A stretch of 64,000 nt of DNA from Bacteroidales bacterium (GTDB lineage Bacteria; Bacteroidota; Bacteroidia; Bacteroidales; P3), in NCBI GenBank assembly GCA_017934545.1, contig JAGBJI010000007.1:1-64000 (forward strand). Reading direction: 5' to 3'. Shown piece by piece: positions 34,971 through 43,437 of this stretch. The position numbers and the translations under genes were made by a program. The notes under the pieces are model-generated. The model ran no database searches, was not told the origin of the DNA, and worked only from the letters and a program-made list of their open reading frames with translations. Position 1 is the first letter of the stretch. Each line of letters opens with the position of its first letter.

Positions 34971-36089
34971 ATGAAAACTAAAAAGAGAAAAAGACGTGTT
35001 ATGTGGATTGTATTAGTAATTATCGCCGCAGTATTAGTATTTGCAGGGGCGAAAACATGGGTTGCGGCAGGCAGGTTGCCACGCGGTGAAAGATTGGAGA
35101 GAGTTAAAGCATCACCTCATTACAAGGACGGACATTTTCAAAATACCGTTGAAACAACTACTATGACGGGCGACAAGAGTTTCGTAAAAAGTATGTGGGA
35201 TTTCCTTTTCGGTAAAAACAAGTATGCAACGCCCAAAGAAGCATTGCCAACCGTCAAAACGGATATACGCAATATTGACCGCAAAGAAGAATTAGTTTTA
35301 TGGATGGGGCATTCTACGGTATTCATTCAGCACGAGGGCAAGCGTTATTTGTTTGACCCTGTCTTGGAATTGGGATTTCCGTCCAATTTAATGATGACTG
35401 CCTACAAGGGAACGAAGATTTACACCTCTGATGACATACCTGAGATAGATTATCTCTTGATTACTCACGACCATTGGGACCATCTTGACCACAAGACTAT
35501 AAAGAAATTAAAGGATAGAGTGAAAAATGTCGTTTGTGCGTTAGGTATAGGCGAAAATTTTGAATATTGGGGTTACGACAAGGCAATTATACACGATATG
35601 GATTGGAATGACAGCCTTAAAGTTGATGACCATACAACAATATACGCACTTGAATCGCGTCATTTCTCGGGTCGGTTGTTCGGAAGTGCCAAAGCGTTTT
35701 GGTGTTCGTATATGATAGCCGGACAAAAACACTTTTTCGTTACGGGTGACGGCGGTTACAGCGACCGTTTCTATGATATAGCAAAACGTTTTCCTGTTAT
35801 AGACTTGGCAATTATGGAAAACGGGCAGTACAGCGAGGATTGGAATCAAATACATACCATGCCCGAGCAGTTAGGCAAGGAAATAGAGATTTTAAATCCT
35901 AAAAAAGTTATGACTTATCACAATTCCAAATTCACACTTGCCAATCATGCTTGGTATGAACCGATGGAGTTGATATATAATAAGGCAAAGGAAAAAGGTT
36001 ATCCGCTATTAACTCCTAAGATTGGCGAGAAAGTTTGTTTGGATAGGCAGCAGAGTTTCGCTAAATGGTGGAAGACGGAAAAAGAATAA
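34971..36089 (+). CDS. Membrane-anchored MBL-fold metallohydrolase (NAPE-PLD/UlaG-like)
   Basis: 372 residues. A basic N-terminus leads into one membrane helix (residues ~11-30), so the catalytic domain probably faces the periplasm. The MBL metal motif THDHWDHLD spans H166-H171; LWMGHSTVFI, LESRHFSGR and VTGDGGYSD add further ligands, in the pattern of the NAPE-PLD/UlaG group. It is the first gene behind the TPP riboswitch, 24 nt before thiS, so it is expressed with thiamine synthesis. A role in salvage, for example cleaving a phosphorylated thiamine or pyrimidine compound outside the cell, is inference. Confidence 0.85.
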   Translation: MKTKKRKRRVMWIVLVIIAAVLVFAGAKTWVAAGRLPRGERLERVKASPHYKDGHFQNTVETTTMTGDKSFVKSMWDFLFGKNKYATPKEALPTVKTDIRNIDRKEELVLWMGHSTVFIQHEGKRYLFDPVLELGFPSNLMMTAYKGTKIYTSDDIPEIDYLLITHDHWDHLDHKTIKKLKDRVKNVVCALGIGENFEYWGYDKAIIHDMDWNDSLKVDDHTTIYALESRHFSGRLFGSAKAFWCSYMIAGQKHFFVTGDGGYSDRFYDIAKRFPVIDLAIMENGQYSEDWNQIHTMPEQLGKEIEILNPKKVMTYHNSKFTLANHAWYEPMELIYNKAKEKGYPLLTPKIGEKVCLDRQQSFAKWWKTEKE

Positions 36090-36113
36090 TAATTACAAAA
36101 ACATATAATCACA

Positions 36114-36317
36114 ATGAAAGTAAAGGTAAACGACAAAGACAAAATTGTTCCGGTAGGTTGCACTTTGGAAACTTTATGTCAAATCATTGGAATCAAAGAA
36201 AACGAACCTGTTGCGGTGGCTTTGGGTACGGAAGTTATAGAACGTTCGGCTTGGGCGGAAACTAAACTTAACGACCACGACAAAATAACAATCATAAGGG
36301 CAACATGCGGAGGCTAA
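36114..36317 (+). CDS. thiS: Sulfur carrier protein ThiS
   Basis: 67 residues with the ubiquitin-like fold and the obligatory C-terminal Gly-Gly (RATCGG), which is adenylated and thiocarboxylated to donate sulfur for the thiazole. The ALGTEVIERSAW segment is typical. Its end overlaps the thiE start by 13 nt. No thiF is seen in this window. Confidence 0.92.
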   Translation: MKVKVNDKDKIVPVGCTLETLCQIIGIKENEPVAVALGTEVIERSAWAETKLNDHDKITIIRATCGG

Positions 36318-37465
36318 TTGGCATTACACCAGAGCAAGATGTATTTTGCGAACAGCGGCGTATAACTAATATGCTGCGAAGCGGAGAAATAACTTATTTT
36401 CATATCCGCAAACCGCATTATACCGAGCAGATGATGAGGGATTATCTCTCCTTGTTTGCTACCGATGTAAAAGAGAAATTGTCTTTGCATGATTTCCATT
36501 ATTTAGCATCGGAATTCGGCATAGGCGGAATACATCTTAACAGACGTAATTCCGAATTAAAAGAAGAATACCGTAATAAGCGCATTTCCGTTTCTTGCCA
36601 TACAATAGAACAAGTGCAAAAGTGGAAAAACAAAGCGGATTATCTGTTTCTTTCTCCTATATTTGACAGCATAAGTAAGCAAGGTTATACTTCCAAATTT
36701 GATTTACAAGAGTTGAAAGCGTTATTTGAACAGAATATTCTTAACGAAAAAATCTGTGCATTGGGAGGTGTTACCTATAATAATATAGATGTATTGAAGG
36801 AAGCGGGATTTTCTTCTTTTGCGATGCTTTCTGCCGTCTGGGATTTGCCTAAAACGATGTTTATTTCGCACACAAACGAGTTTTTTGATTACTTTGCTTC
36901 TTGTAAGACGGCAATTGAAGGCGGTATAAAGTTCGTTCAGTTGCGTATGAAGGATGCTGCGGATGATGAAGTGATAAATACTGCAAAACAACTGCGTCCT
37001 CTTTGCGACAAACACGCATGCATGCTTACCGTTGATGACAGAATACATTTGCTTGACACTAATCTTTTTGACGGAGTGCATTTAGGCAAGAACGATATGC
37101 CTATAAAACAAGCCAAAACTATAACAAAAAACAAGTATTTGTTAGGTGCAACGTGCAATACCATAGAAGATGTTTTCAAAGCCATAGATGACGGAGCGGA
37201 TTACTTAGGTATCGGTCCTTTCCGCTACACTCAAACAAAGAAAAACTTATCTCCCGTTCTCGGCATTGCAGGTTACAATGATATAATGGAGAAATTGTCC
37301 GCCAAAAACGTAAATATCCCCACTTATGCCATAGGAGGAATAACTACGGAGGATTTACAAGCCATTAAATCCACAAATATTTACGGCGTAGCGGTAAGTT
37401 CCGCCGTCATAAACACCCCTCAAAACACCCAAGAAAGAATTAACGAATTTTTAAAGGTATTTTAA
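36305..37465 (+). CDS. thiE: Tandem ThiE fusion (thiamine phosphate synthase, two domains)
   Basis: 386 residues, nearly twice the family length. Residues ~1-185 form a degenerate ThiE/TenI-like domain (ITYFHIRKPHYTE, GGIHLNRR, LFLSPIFDSISKQGY, CALGGV). Residues ~190-386 form a full ThiE: FVQLRMKD, LTVDDRIHL, DGVHLGKND, LGATCNT, YLGIGPFRYTQTKK, AIGGIT. The second domain should join HMP-PP and thiazole phosphate. The first lacks some usual substrate-contact residues and may be regulatory or act like TenI. In Bacteroides relatives two separate thiE-like genes are known; here they are fused. Confidence 0.88.
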   Translation: MRRLIGITPEQDVFCEQRRITNMLRSGEITYFHIRKPHYTEQMMRDYLSLFATDVKEKLSLHDFHYLASEFGIGGIHLNRRNSELKEEYRNKRISVSCHTIEQVQKWKNKADYLFLSPIFDSISKQGYTSKFDLQELKALFEQNILNEKICALGGVTYNNIDVLKEAGFSSFAMLSAVWDLPKTMFISHTNEFFDYFASCKTAIEGGIKFVQLRMKDAADDEVINTAKQLRPLCDKHACMLTVDDRIHLLDTNLFDGVHLGKNDMPIKQAKTITKNKYLLGATCNTIEDVFKAIDDGADYLGIGPFRYTQTKKNLSPVLGIAGYNDIMEKLSAKNVNIPTYAIGGITTEDLQAIKSTNIYGVAVSSAVINTPQNTQERINEFLKVF

Positions 37466-37477
37466 TACAATACAGCG

Positions 37478-38278
37478 ATGAATGATAATTTAATAATAGC
37501 AGGAAAAGAATTTAAAAGCAGATTGTTTATCGGTACGGGAAAGTTCCCGTCCAACGAAATTATGAAACAGGCAATCATTGCCTCCAAAGCCGAAATCGTT
37601 ACTACGGCATTGAAACGTTTGAATACGGAAGACTCCGCCAGCGAGGATATTATTCCGTTTATACCCGAAAGTTGTATGCTTCTGCCTAACACATCGGGAG
37701 TCCGCAACGCTAACGAGGCTGTTTTTGCGGCAAAAATGAGCCGTGCGGCGTTAAATACAGAATGGGTTAAGTTGGAAATCCACCCCGATGCTAAATATCT
37801 GTTGCCTGATGTCAAGGAAACGATTATTGCAACGCAGGAACTTGTCAAGTTAGGCTTTAAAGTTATGCCTTATATCACGCCTGACCCTGTTGCATGCAAA
37901 CAATTGGAAGAAGTGGGGGCAGTCTGCGTTATGCCGTTGGCATCTCCTATAGGAAGCAACAAAGGAATAAAAAACGAGGATATGCTTCGTATTATTATTG
38001 AGCAGAGTAATGTTCCCGTTGTTATTGATGCAGGAATCGGAGTACCGTCGGATGCAGCCAAAGCAATGGAAATGGGAGCCGATGCGTGCATGATAAACAC
38101 CGCAATCGCTATTGCTGACAACCCAGTGCGAATGGCGGAAGCCTTTGCTATGAGTATAGACGCAGGACGCATGGCTTACAATGCAGGATTGGGAGTTATG
38201 AGTGATTTTGCCGTTGCAACATCACCGCTAACCGCATTCTTGGACGACGAACAAGCCGAAATAGACAAGCTACAATAA
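37478..38278 (+). CDS. thiG: Thiazole synthase
   Basis: 266 residues. Forms the thiazole phosphate ring from DXP, dehydroglycine and ThiS-thiocarboxylate. Family blocks are present: [16 protein letters not shown] with the Schiff-base Lys, [24 protein letters not shown] and [11 protein letters not shown]. It begins 12 nt after thiE. Its usual partner thiC is separated from it by the restriction island, and thiH by a further ~3.4 kb. Confidence 0.94.
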   Translation: MNDNLIIAGKEFKSRLFIGTGKFPSNEIMKQAIIASKAEIVTTALKRLNTEDSASEDIIPFIPESCMLLPNTSGVRNANEAVFAAKMSRAALNTEWVKLEIHPDAKYLLPDVKETIIATQELVKLGFKVMPYITPDPVACKQLEEVGAVCVMPLASPIGSNKGIKNEDMLRIIIEQSNVPVVIDAGIGVPSDAAKAMEMGADACMINTAIAIADNPVRMAEAFAMSIDAGRMAYNAGLGVMSDFAVATSPLTAFLDDEQAEIDKLQ

Positions 38279-38635
38279 ATAAGCACTTATTAATAAGTTG
38301 TACCACTAAAAAAGGTGGTACAGTTAAAACGGATAAATGAGATTTTAATACTGCTGAATGTTGATTAATTTGTGCTGAATATGATAAGGATTTTGCCACT
38401 TGCGGAAAGAGGTTTAAAAAGAGGGGGTATTTTTAGTGAAACTACCGGGTATTTTGAAGTAAAAAAGGGGGGTGTTTTTTCTATTATTATCGCAAGTGGC
38501 AAAAACAAATCGGCAAATAGCAAATTTTAAGTTAAATTTGGCTGTGGTTTTAAAGAGTATTGCAGGGATAAGACGGGTAAAAACGATAGGAAGATTAGTT
38601 GAAACAAGAGTAACGAATAAATTGATAACAAGATT
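38279..38635. other. Intergenic region at the left edge of the restriction island
   Basis: Holds a dispersed element (38391-38504) and no gene or clear -7 box. The point where the thi operon was interrupted lies in or near this stretch. Confidence 0.5.
38391..38504. repeat. Dispersed intergenic element, GGGGGTAT-type core
   Basis: Outer arms TTTTGCCACTTGCG (38391-38404) and CGCAAGTGGCAAAA (38491-38504) are a perfect 14-bp inverted repeat. Inside are three units with GGGGG or CCGGG followed by TATTTT or TGTTTT. The core matches those at 48145-48210 and 54555-54619. Confidence 0.75.
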
Positions 38636-39085
38636 ATGGCGATAGGTTATAGGAAAACGATTAAAAAGTATATGGATAACGGCGAGATAAAGGAAAAATA
38701 TTTCGCTAAAATTCTGTCAAGCGGAGAGATACATCTGAAAGATATTGCACGGGAAGTTGAACATGCCTCTTCAATGACGGCCGAAGACTTTGAGGCGGCA
38801 GTAAAACACCTTGCAAGGTTGTTAGAGAAGCATCTTGCTAACGGCAAAACGGTAGATTTGGAAGAATTGGGACGTTTTAAACCGTGTTTTAACTCAAAAG
38901 CAACGGACAAATTGAAAGATGTTTCTTCGGAAATCATTGACAACGTCCGCATAAACTACAAAGCAAGCAAAGAACTGCTGAAAGCTGTCAAGGAAACACC
39001 ATTAGTTGAGGACAGACGCCTTGACGAATACGGTCGTTTAGTAGAATACTCCCACACAAAGAACAAAAGAGTACAAGAATTGTAA
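38636..39085 (+). CDS. HU-like DNA-binding protein (Bacteroidetes HU family)
   Basis: 149 residues. The helical start and the HLANGKTVDLEELGRFKP segment match the HU/IHF fold as found in Bacteroidetes HU-like proteins, with a C-terminal extension rich in charged residues. These bind and bend DNA. It is the first gene of the restriction island, 63 bp before the DUF1016 gene. A role in the island's regulation or integration is inference. Confidence 0.8.
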   Translation: MAIGYRKTIKKYMDNGEIKEKYFAKILSSGEIHLKDIAREVEHASSMTAEDFEAAVKHLARLLEKHLANGKTVDLEELGRFKPCFNSKATDKLKDVSSEIIDNVRINYKASKELLKAVKETPLVEDRRLDEYGRLVEYSHTKNKRVQEL

Positions 39086-39148
39086 TGTTTGCAAAGTATA
39101 AGTAATTGTAAATTTGACGGAGATTGTTATATAACATAGGAAACGAGA

Positions 39149-40156
39149 ATGAACAATATAAGTACTGAAATAAAAGACGTTGTACGTGATGTTAGAACGA
39201 TAATTGATTCTTCCCGCAACTCTGCAATAAGAAGTGTGAATTTTGCACGCGTTCAGATGTATTGGAATATCGGCAAACGTATCTTAGAAAAGGAACAACA
39301 AGGCAAGCAACGGGCAGATTACGGCAAATACATAATAAAAAATCTTGCTTTGGCATTGGAACCTGAATACGGTAGCGGTTTTTCCGTCCGTCAATTAGAG
39401 ATGTGCCGTCAATTTTACAGAATGTATCCAATTGCGAACGCAGTGCGTGCGGAATTGAATTGGACACAATACCGTATGCTCATATCTATTGCCGATGATG
39501 ACAAAAGAGAATATTACGAATTGGAAGCGGTGAATAACTGTTGGACTTCAAGAGAGTTGGAACGGCAAATTAATTCTATGCTTTACGAAAGGCTGCTTTT
39601 GAGTAATAATAAAGAAGATGTACTTGCCGTTGCACGCAAGGAACGAATACCTGAAAATCCGAAAGAAATAATCAAAGACCCTATGGTTCTGGAGTTCTTA
39701 GGCTTGGAAAGAAAATCCCATTATTACGAAAAAGACATTGAAACTGCATTAATAGACCATTTGCAACAATTTCTTTTGGAGTTAGGAAACGGATTTACTT
39801 TTGTTGCCCGTCAAAAACGTATTTTATTGGAAGATGATGAGTTTTTCGTTGATTTGGTTTTGTATAACAGACTGTTGAAATGCTTTGTTATTATAGAATT
39901 AAAGACAAATAAACTTACACATCAGGATTTAGGACAACTGCAAATGTATGTCAATTATTTTGACCGTGTAGAAAAACTGCCCGAAGAAAACTCAACGATA
40001 GGTATATTACTATGTACGGCAAAGAATGATATGGCGGTTAAAATGACTTTGCCTGAAAACAATTCAACAATTCTTGCAAGTGAATATAAATTATACCTGC
40101 CTACACAAGAACAACTGTTAAAAGAAATAAACGAAGTAAATAATTTGTTTGAATAA
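39149..40156 (+). CDS. DUF1016/YhcG-type PD-(D/E)XK nuclease
   Basis: 335 residues. The N-terminal helical domain (YWNIGKRI, YGSGFSVRQLEMCRQFY) and a C-terminal PD-(D/E)XK core (FFVDLVLYNR then FVIIELKTNKLTHQDLGQLQMYV: D, E-x-K and a Gln helix) define the family. DUF1016 proteins often occur next to restriction-modification genes and are suspected nucleases of mobile or defence loci. Here it lies 29 nt before the methylase gene. Confidence 0.88.
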   Translation: MNNISTEIKDVVRDVRTIIDSSRNSAIRSVNFARVQMYWNIGKRILEKEQQGKQRADYGKYIIKNLALALEPEYGSGFSVRQLEMCRQFYRMYPIANAVRAELNWTQYRMLISIADDDKREYYELEAVNNCWTSRELERQINSMLYERLLLSNNKEDVLAVARKERIPENPKEIIKDPMVLEFLGLERKSHYYEKDIETALIDHLQQFLLELGNGFTFVARQKRILLEDDEFFVDLVLYNRLLKCFVIIELKTNKLTHQDLGQLQMYVNYFDRVEKLPEENSTIGILLCTAKNDMAVKMTLPENNSTILASEYKLYLPTQEQLLKEINEVNNLFE

Positions 40157-40185
40157 ACAAGAACATAATAATAAGTAATAATATT

Positions 40186-42219
40186 ATGGCAAAGATAAAT
40201 AAAAGTATAGAAGAGATAATTGAAGATATTGCTAAAAAGCAACTTGACGCTGTCGGAGTAAAGTATTTTACCAAAACCAGTGAGATAAACTCCGAAATAG
40301 ATGAGGCATTGACCAAAGCACCGAGCAAATCAGGAGGAAAAGGAAAGAATTATCCTGACATAAAAGCCTTGATTATTATGAAGGATTTACGTCAGATTCC
40401 TGTAATGATAGAAGTCAAAGGTAAAAAAGGTGATTTGATAAAACTTAATGAAGACGGTGCAATAGAAAACCTCACAAAAGACAAAAAACCTCACTATACT
40501 AATATATCAAAATATGCCGTCAATGGTGCGGTGCATTATGCCGAAGCCATAATAAGAAATACCTCAACATACAAAGAAGTTATTGCCATAGGCTTTTCTG
40601 GGTATGACGATAACAATCAACATATAACCGAACTCGGTGTATATTATATTTCGCAGGATAATTTCCTTGTCCCGAAAAAGATTGATGATTACTCGGATTT
40701 ATCATTCCTTGCCCCAAAGAATATACCAGCTCTTATTGAGAAAATAAACAACCTTTCTTTGTCTGACGAAGAGATAGAAAACAAAGCAAAAGAGTTTGAA
40801 AACGAAATAGAAATAAAACTCAAAAATCTTAACCAGGAGATGCACGATGTGTATAATATTTCGGTAGGCTCACGTGTGCAATTAGTCTGTGGCATGATAA
40901 TGGCAGGTTTAGGCGTTGAAAACAAAGTATCTCCTCTGTTGATTACAGATTTGAAAGGTCAAGGCGGAAAGAACAGCAATGACGGTGCGGTGATAATAAA
41001 TAAGATTGCGGACTTTTTGAACGAAAAACATCTGCCGGAAGAAAAACGCGAAATGATTATAAGAGATTTATCGCAAGTCTTTATATCTTCAAATCTTTGG
41101 CAGGCTACGGACGGAGAAAGCAAACTGAAAAAAGTTTATTCTACGGTATATAAAGATATTATGCCGATATTCACATCCGCCAAACATTTGGATTTTACTG
41201 GTAAATTGTTTAACGTTTTAAACGCTTGGGTAGATCCCGACAGCGAAAGAAACGATGTTGTATTAACGCCTCGCTATGTTACGGATTTGATGGCTAAAAT
41301 AGCAATGGTTAATATGGATTCGTATGTTTGGGATTATGCGGTGGGAAGTGCAGGTTTCCTTATCTCTTCTATGAAGATGATGTTAAAGGATGCCGGAAAG
41401 AGAATAAAATCTCCGAAAGAGTTTTCCGAAAAAGTAAGGGATATTAAATGCAAACAACTCTTGGGTATAGAGAAACGTGCAGATATTTATATGCTTGCCG
41501 TATTGAATATGATACTTATGGAAGACGGCTCGGCAAATATACTTCACAAAGATTCGCTTACTGAATTTGACGGCAATTATGAACAAGGAGAAATGAAAGG
41601 GCAGGAATTTCCTGCAAACGTATTTCTTTTGAATCCTCCGTATTCGGCAGACGGCAAAGGATTTGTATTTGTTGAAAAAGCATTGTCGCGGATGCACTCA
41701 GGAAGAGCCGTTATTCTTATTCAGGAAAACGCAGGTAGCGGCAACGGTTTGCCTTACACTCAAAGACTTTTGAAGAATAACTCTCTTATAGCCTCTATTC
41801 ATATGTCCGACATATTCTACGGAAAGGCAGGAGTACAGACTGCTATATATGTTTTCAATATTGGTATTCCTCACGATGAGAAACAATTGGTTAAATTCAT
41901 AAACTTTGAAAATGACGGCTACACTCGGCAAAACCGAAAGAAATCTTCGCAGGATACAAACCTGAAAAATACTGACCATGCAACCGAAAGGTATGAAGAA
42001 ATTGCAAATCTTGTTCTGTATGGCAAAACATACTTACATTATTTTACTGAAGAAGATTATACGGAAGACACAATAACCCTAAAAGGTGATGATTGGACAT
42101 TTTCGCAACACAGAAAAATAGACACCATTCCGGCAGAAGCGGATTTTAAACGGGTCGTAAAAGATTATCTTGCTTGGAAAGTATCTAACGTTCTGAAAAA
42201 CGAAGACGGAAATTTTTAG
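40186..42219 (+). CDS. Type IIG/IIB-like restriction-methylation subunit (N6-adenine)
   Basis: 677 residues. The N-terminus is a nuclease domain with YPD58 and E76-V-K78. A helical linker follows (~190-300), then an N6-adenine methylase: motif I around D383-YAVGSAGF and motif IV NPPY at 483-486. No HsdR-type helicase is present in the window, so this is a bifunctional R-M subunit of the BcgI (type IIB) or related IIG kind rather than type I HsdM. It methylates and cuts at sites chosen by the S frame that overlaps its 3' end. A -1 slippery heptamer sits just before its UAG stop. Confidence 0.87.
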   Translation: MAKINKSIEEIIEDIAKKQLDAVGVKYFTKTSEINSEIDEALTKAPSKSGGKGKNYPDIKALIIMKDLRQIPVMIEVKGKKGDLIKLNEDGAIENLTKDKKPHYTNISKYAVNGAVHYAEAIIRNTSTYKEVIAIGFSGYDDNNQHITELGVYYISQDNFLVPKKIDDYSDLSFLAPKNIPALIEKINNLSLSDEEIENKAKEFENEIEIKLKNLNQEMHDVYNISVGSRVQLVCGMIMAGLGVENKVSPLLITDLKGQGGKNSNDGAVIINKIADFLNEKHLPEEKREMIIRDLSQVFISSNLWQATDGESKLKKVYSTVYKDIMPIFTSAKHLDFTGKLFNVLNAWVDPDSERNDVVLTPRYVTDLMAKIAMVNMDSYVWDYAVGSAGFLISSMKMMLKDAGKRIKSPKEFSEKVRDIKCKQLLGIEKRADIYMLAVLNMILMEDGSANILHKDSLTEFDGNYEQGEMKGQEFPANVFLLNPPYSADGKGFVFVEKALSRMHSGRAVILIQENAGSGNGLPYTQRLLKNNSLIASIHMSDIFYGKAGVQTAIYVFNIGIPHDEKQLVKFINFENDGYTRQNRKKSSQDTNLKNTDHATERYEEIANLVLYGKTYLHYFTEEDYTEDTITLKGDDWTFSQHRKIDTIPAEADFKRVVKDYLAWKVSNVLKNEDGNF

Positions 42220-42259
42220 ATAGCCCACGCTTAAATAAAGATTTTCCGAAAGCGTGGGC
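42210..42259 (+). promoter_or_regulatory. Candidate -1 programmed frameshift signal
   Basis: In the methylase frame A AAT TTT (42210-42216) has the X-XXY-YYZ form of a slippery heptamer and is directly followed by the UAG stop. Six nt later starts a perfect 10-bp stem, GCCCACGCTT (42223-42232) with AAGCGTGGGC (42250-42259) and a 17-nt loop. A -1 shift here leads into the specificity frame. Confidence 0.6.
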
Positions 42260-43382
42260 ATATAAAGATTTTCTAATCGGAGGCAAGGACGGATTATTTA
42301 CATCACAAACAGGTAACTTTGACATACAAAAGATACATATAAATAATAAAGGTACTTATGTTGTAAGTTCAGGAGAACAAAATAACGGTATTATCGGCAA
42401 AACAGACGTTGAGGCAAAGATTATAAAACCAAATACTATTACCGTTGATATGTTCGGTAATGTTTATTTCCGAGACCACGAATACAAGATGGTTACTCAC
42501 GCAAGAGTATTTACTTTGGAACTAAAACAAAAAGAACTCAGTAAAGAAGTCGGAATGTATATTGTTGCACAAATGCACTATTTCAGACAAGTGTTTTCCT
42601 ACAACAATATGGCAAGTTTCGAAAAGATAAAAGATATAAACATATCTTTGCCCGTTACACAAAAAGGAGAGATTGACTTTGATTATATGGAGAAATACAT
42701 CCGCGAGCTTGAACTCGCTCGCATCCGCGAGCTCGTAGCATATTTGGAAGTTTGCGGATTTAAGGATTGCTCTCTTTCTACGGAAGAACTCTCCGCAATA
42801 GATAAATTTACACGGGGGGGGGTAAAACACATTGAATACAAAATAGATACACTATTCAAGAAAATGAATTTAAAATTCTTAAAATCAAACTTTGATAAAT
42901 TAAGAGATATATCAAAAGAGCAAAATAAGGAATATAATATACCATTAGTTAATGCCAAAGATGGGGATAACGGTATTATGTACTATGGTCGTGAAACTGA
43001 TTTTGAAACAACTGAAATGTCTATTGATATTGTTAATGACGGTGCAGTATCTACTGGGAACGTTTATCCTCAACCACAAAAAACAGGTGTATTATACAAT
43101 GCTTACCTCGTTAAATTTAAAAATTATACCCCAACAGAGGAAGTATTAATATATTGTTCCGCAAGCTTACAAAAGTCTATAAAGAAAAAGTTTGGATATG
43201 ATAATAAAGCAGGGTGGAATAAAGTTAAAGAAGAAAATATATTCTTACCTATTGATGATAACGGTGAAATAGATTATAAATTTATGGAAACATATATCCG
43301 TGCAATAGAGAAACAATGTATAAAGAATGTTATTGCTTGGAAAGATAAAATAATCCAAACAACAAAAGAAGTAGTGGGATAA
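42216..43382 (+). CDS. Specificity subunit (S) of the type IIG/IIB system, probably made by frameshift and phase-variable
   Basis: The frame is open from 42189 to 43382, but has no ATG, GTG or TTG before 42450. Starting at 42450 would remove the first ~75 residues of target recognition domain 1. Translation is best explained by a -1 shift from the methylase gene, giving a fused R-M-S protein. The protein has two recognition halves (to ~42690 and from ~42870), each ending in a Glu/Asp-Tyr-helix repeat (GEIDFDYMEKYIRELE and GEIDYKFMETYIRAIE). Nine Gs (42814-42822) lie between the halves: eight Gs would give an immediate TAA, ten a TGA within five codons. Confidence 0.75.
   Translation, partial: LDSPRLNKDFPKAWAYKDFLIGGKDGLFTSQTGNFDIQKIHINNKGTYVVSSGEQNNGIIGKTDVEAKIIKPNTITVDMFGNVYFRDHEYKMVTHARVFTLELKQKELSKEVGMYIVAQMHYFRQVFSYNNMASFEKIKDINISLPVTQKGEIDFDYMEKYIRELELARIRELVAYLEVCGFKDCSLSTEELSAIDKFTRGGVKHIEYKIDTLFKKMNLKFLKSNFDKLRDISKEQNKEYNIPLVNAKDGDNGIMYYGRETDFETTEMSIDIVNDGAVSTGNVYPQPQKTGVLYNAYLVKFKNYTPTEEVLIYCSASLQKSIKKKFGYDNKAGWNKVKEENIFLPIDDNGEIDYKFMETYIRAIEKQCIKNVIAWKDKIIQTTKEVVG
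42814..42822 (+). repeat. Nine-base poly-G tract inside the S gene
   Basis: The run lies in frame as CGG GGG GGG G, encoding Arg-Gly-Gly. Any change other than three bases truncates S after its first recognition half. G-tracts at such a position in other S genes cause phase-variable specificity. Confidence 0.85.
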
Positions 43383-43417
43383 ACTGAATACACCAGACAG
43401 TGTCTGGCATATTCAGT
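43383..43417. repeat. Inverted repeat between S gene and RhuM gene
   Basis: ACTGAATA-2-CCAGACA...TGTCTGG-2-TATTCAGT covers the 35 bp directly after the S stop. There is no T-run, so it may be a processing or regulatory hairpin rather than a terminator. Confidence 0.5.
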
Positions 43418-43437
43418 AAGAATTAAAAATAATAACT

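Noticed and set aside
40186..43382. Type I restriction system
   Set aside because: No HsdR-type helicase is nearby, and the methylase itself carries a D-ExK nuclease motif at its N-terminus, so a type IIG/IIB-like enzyme fits better.
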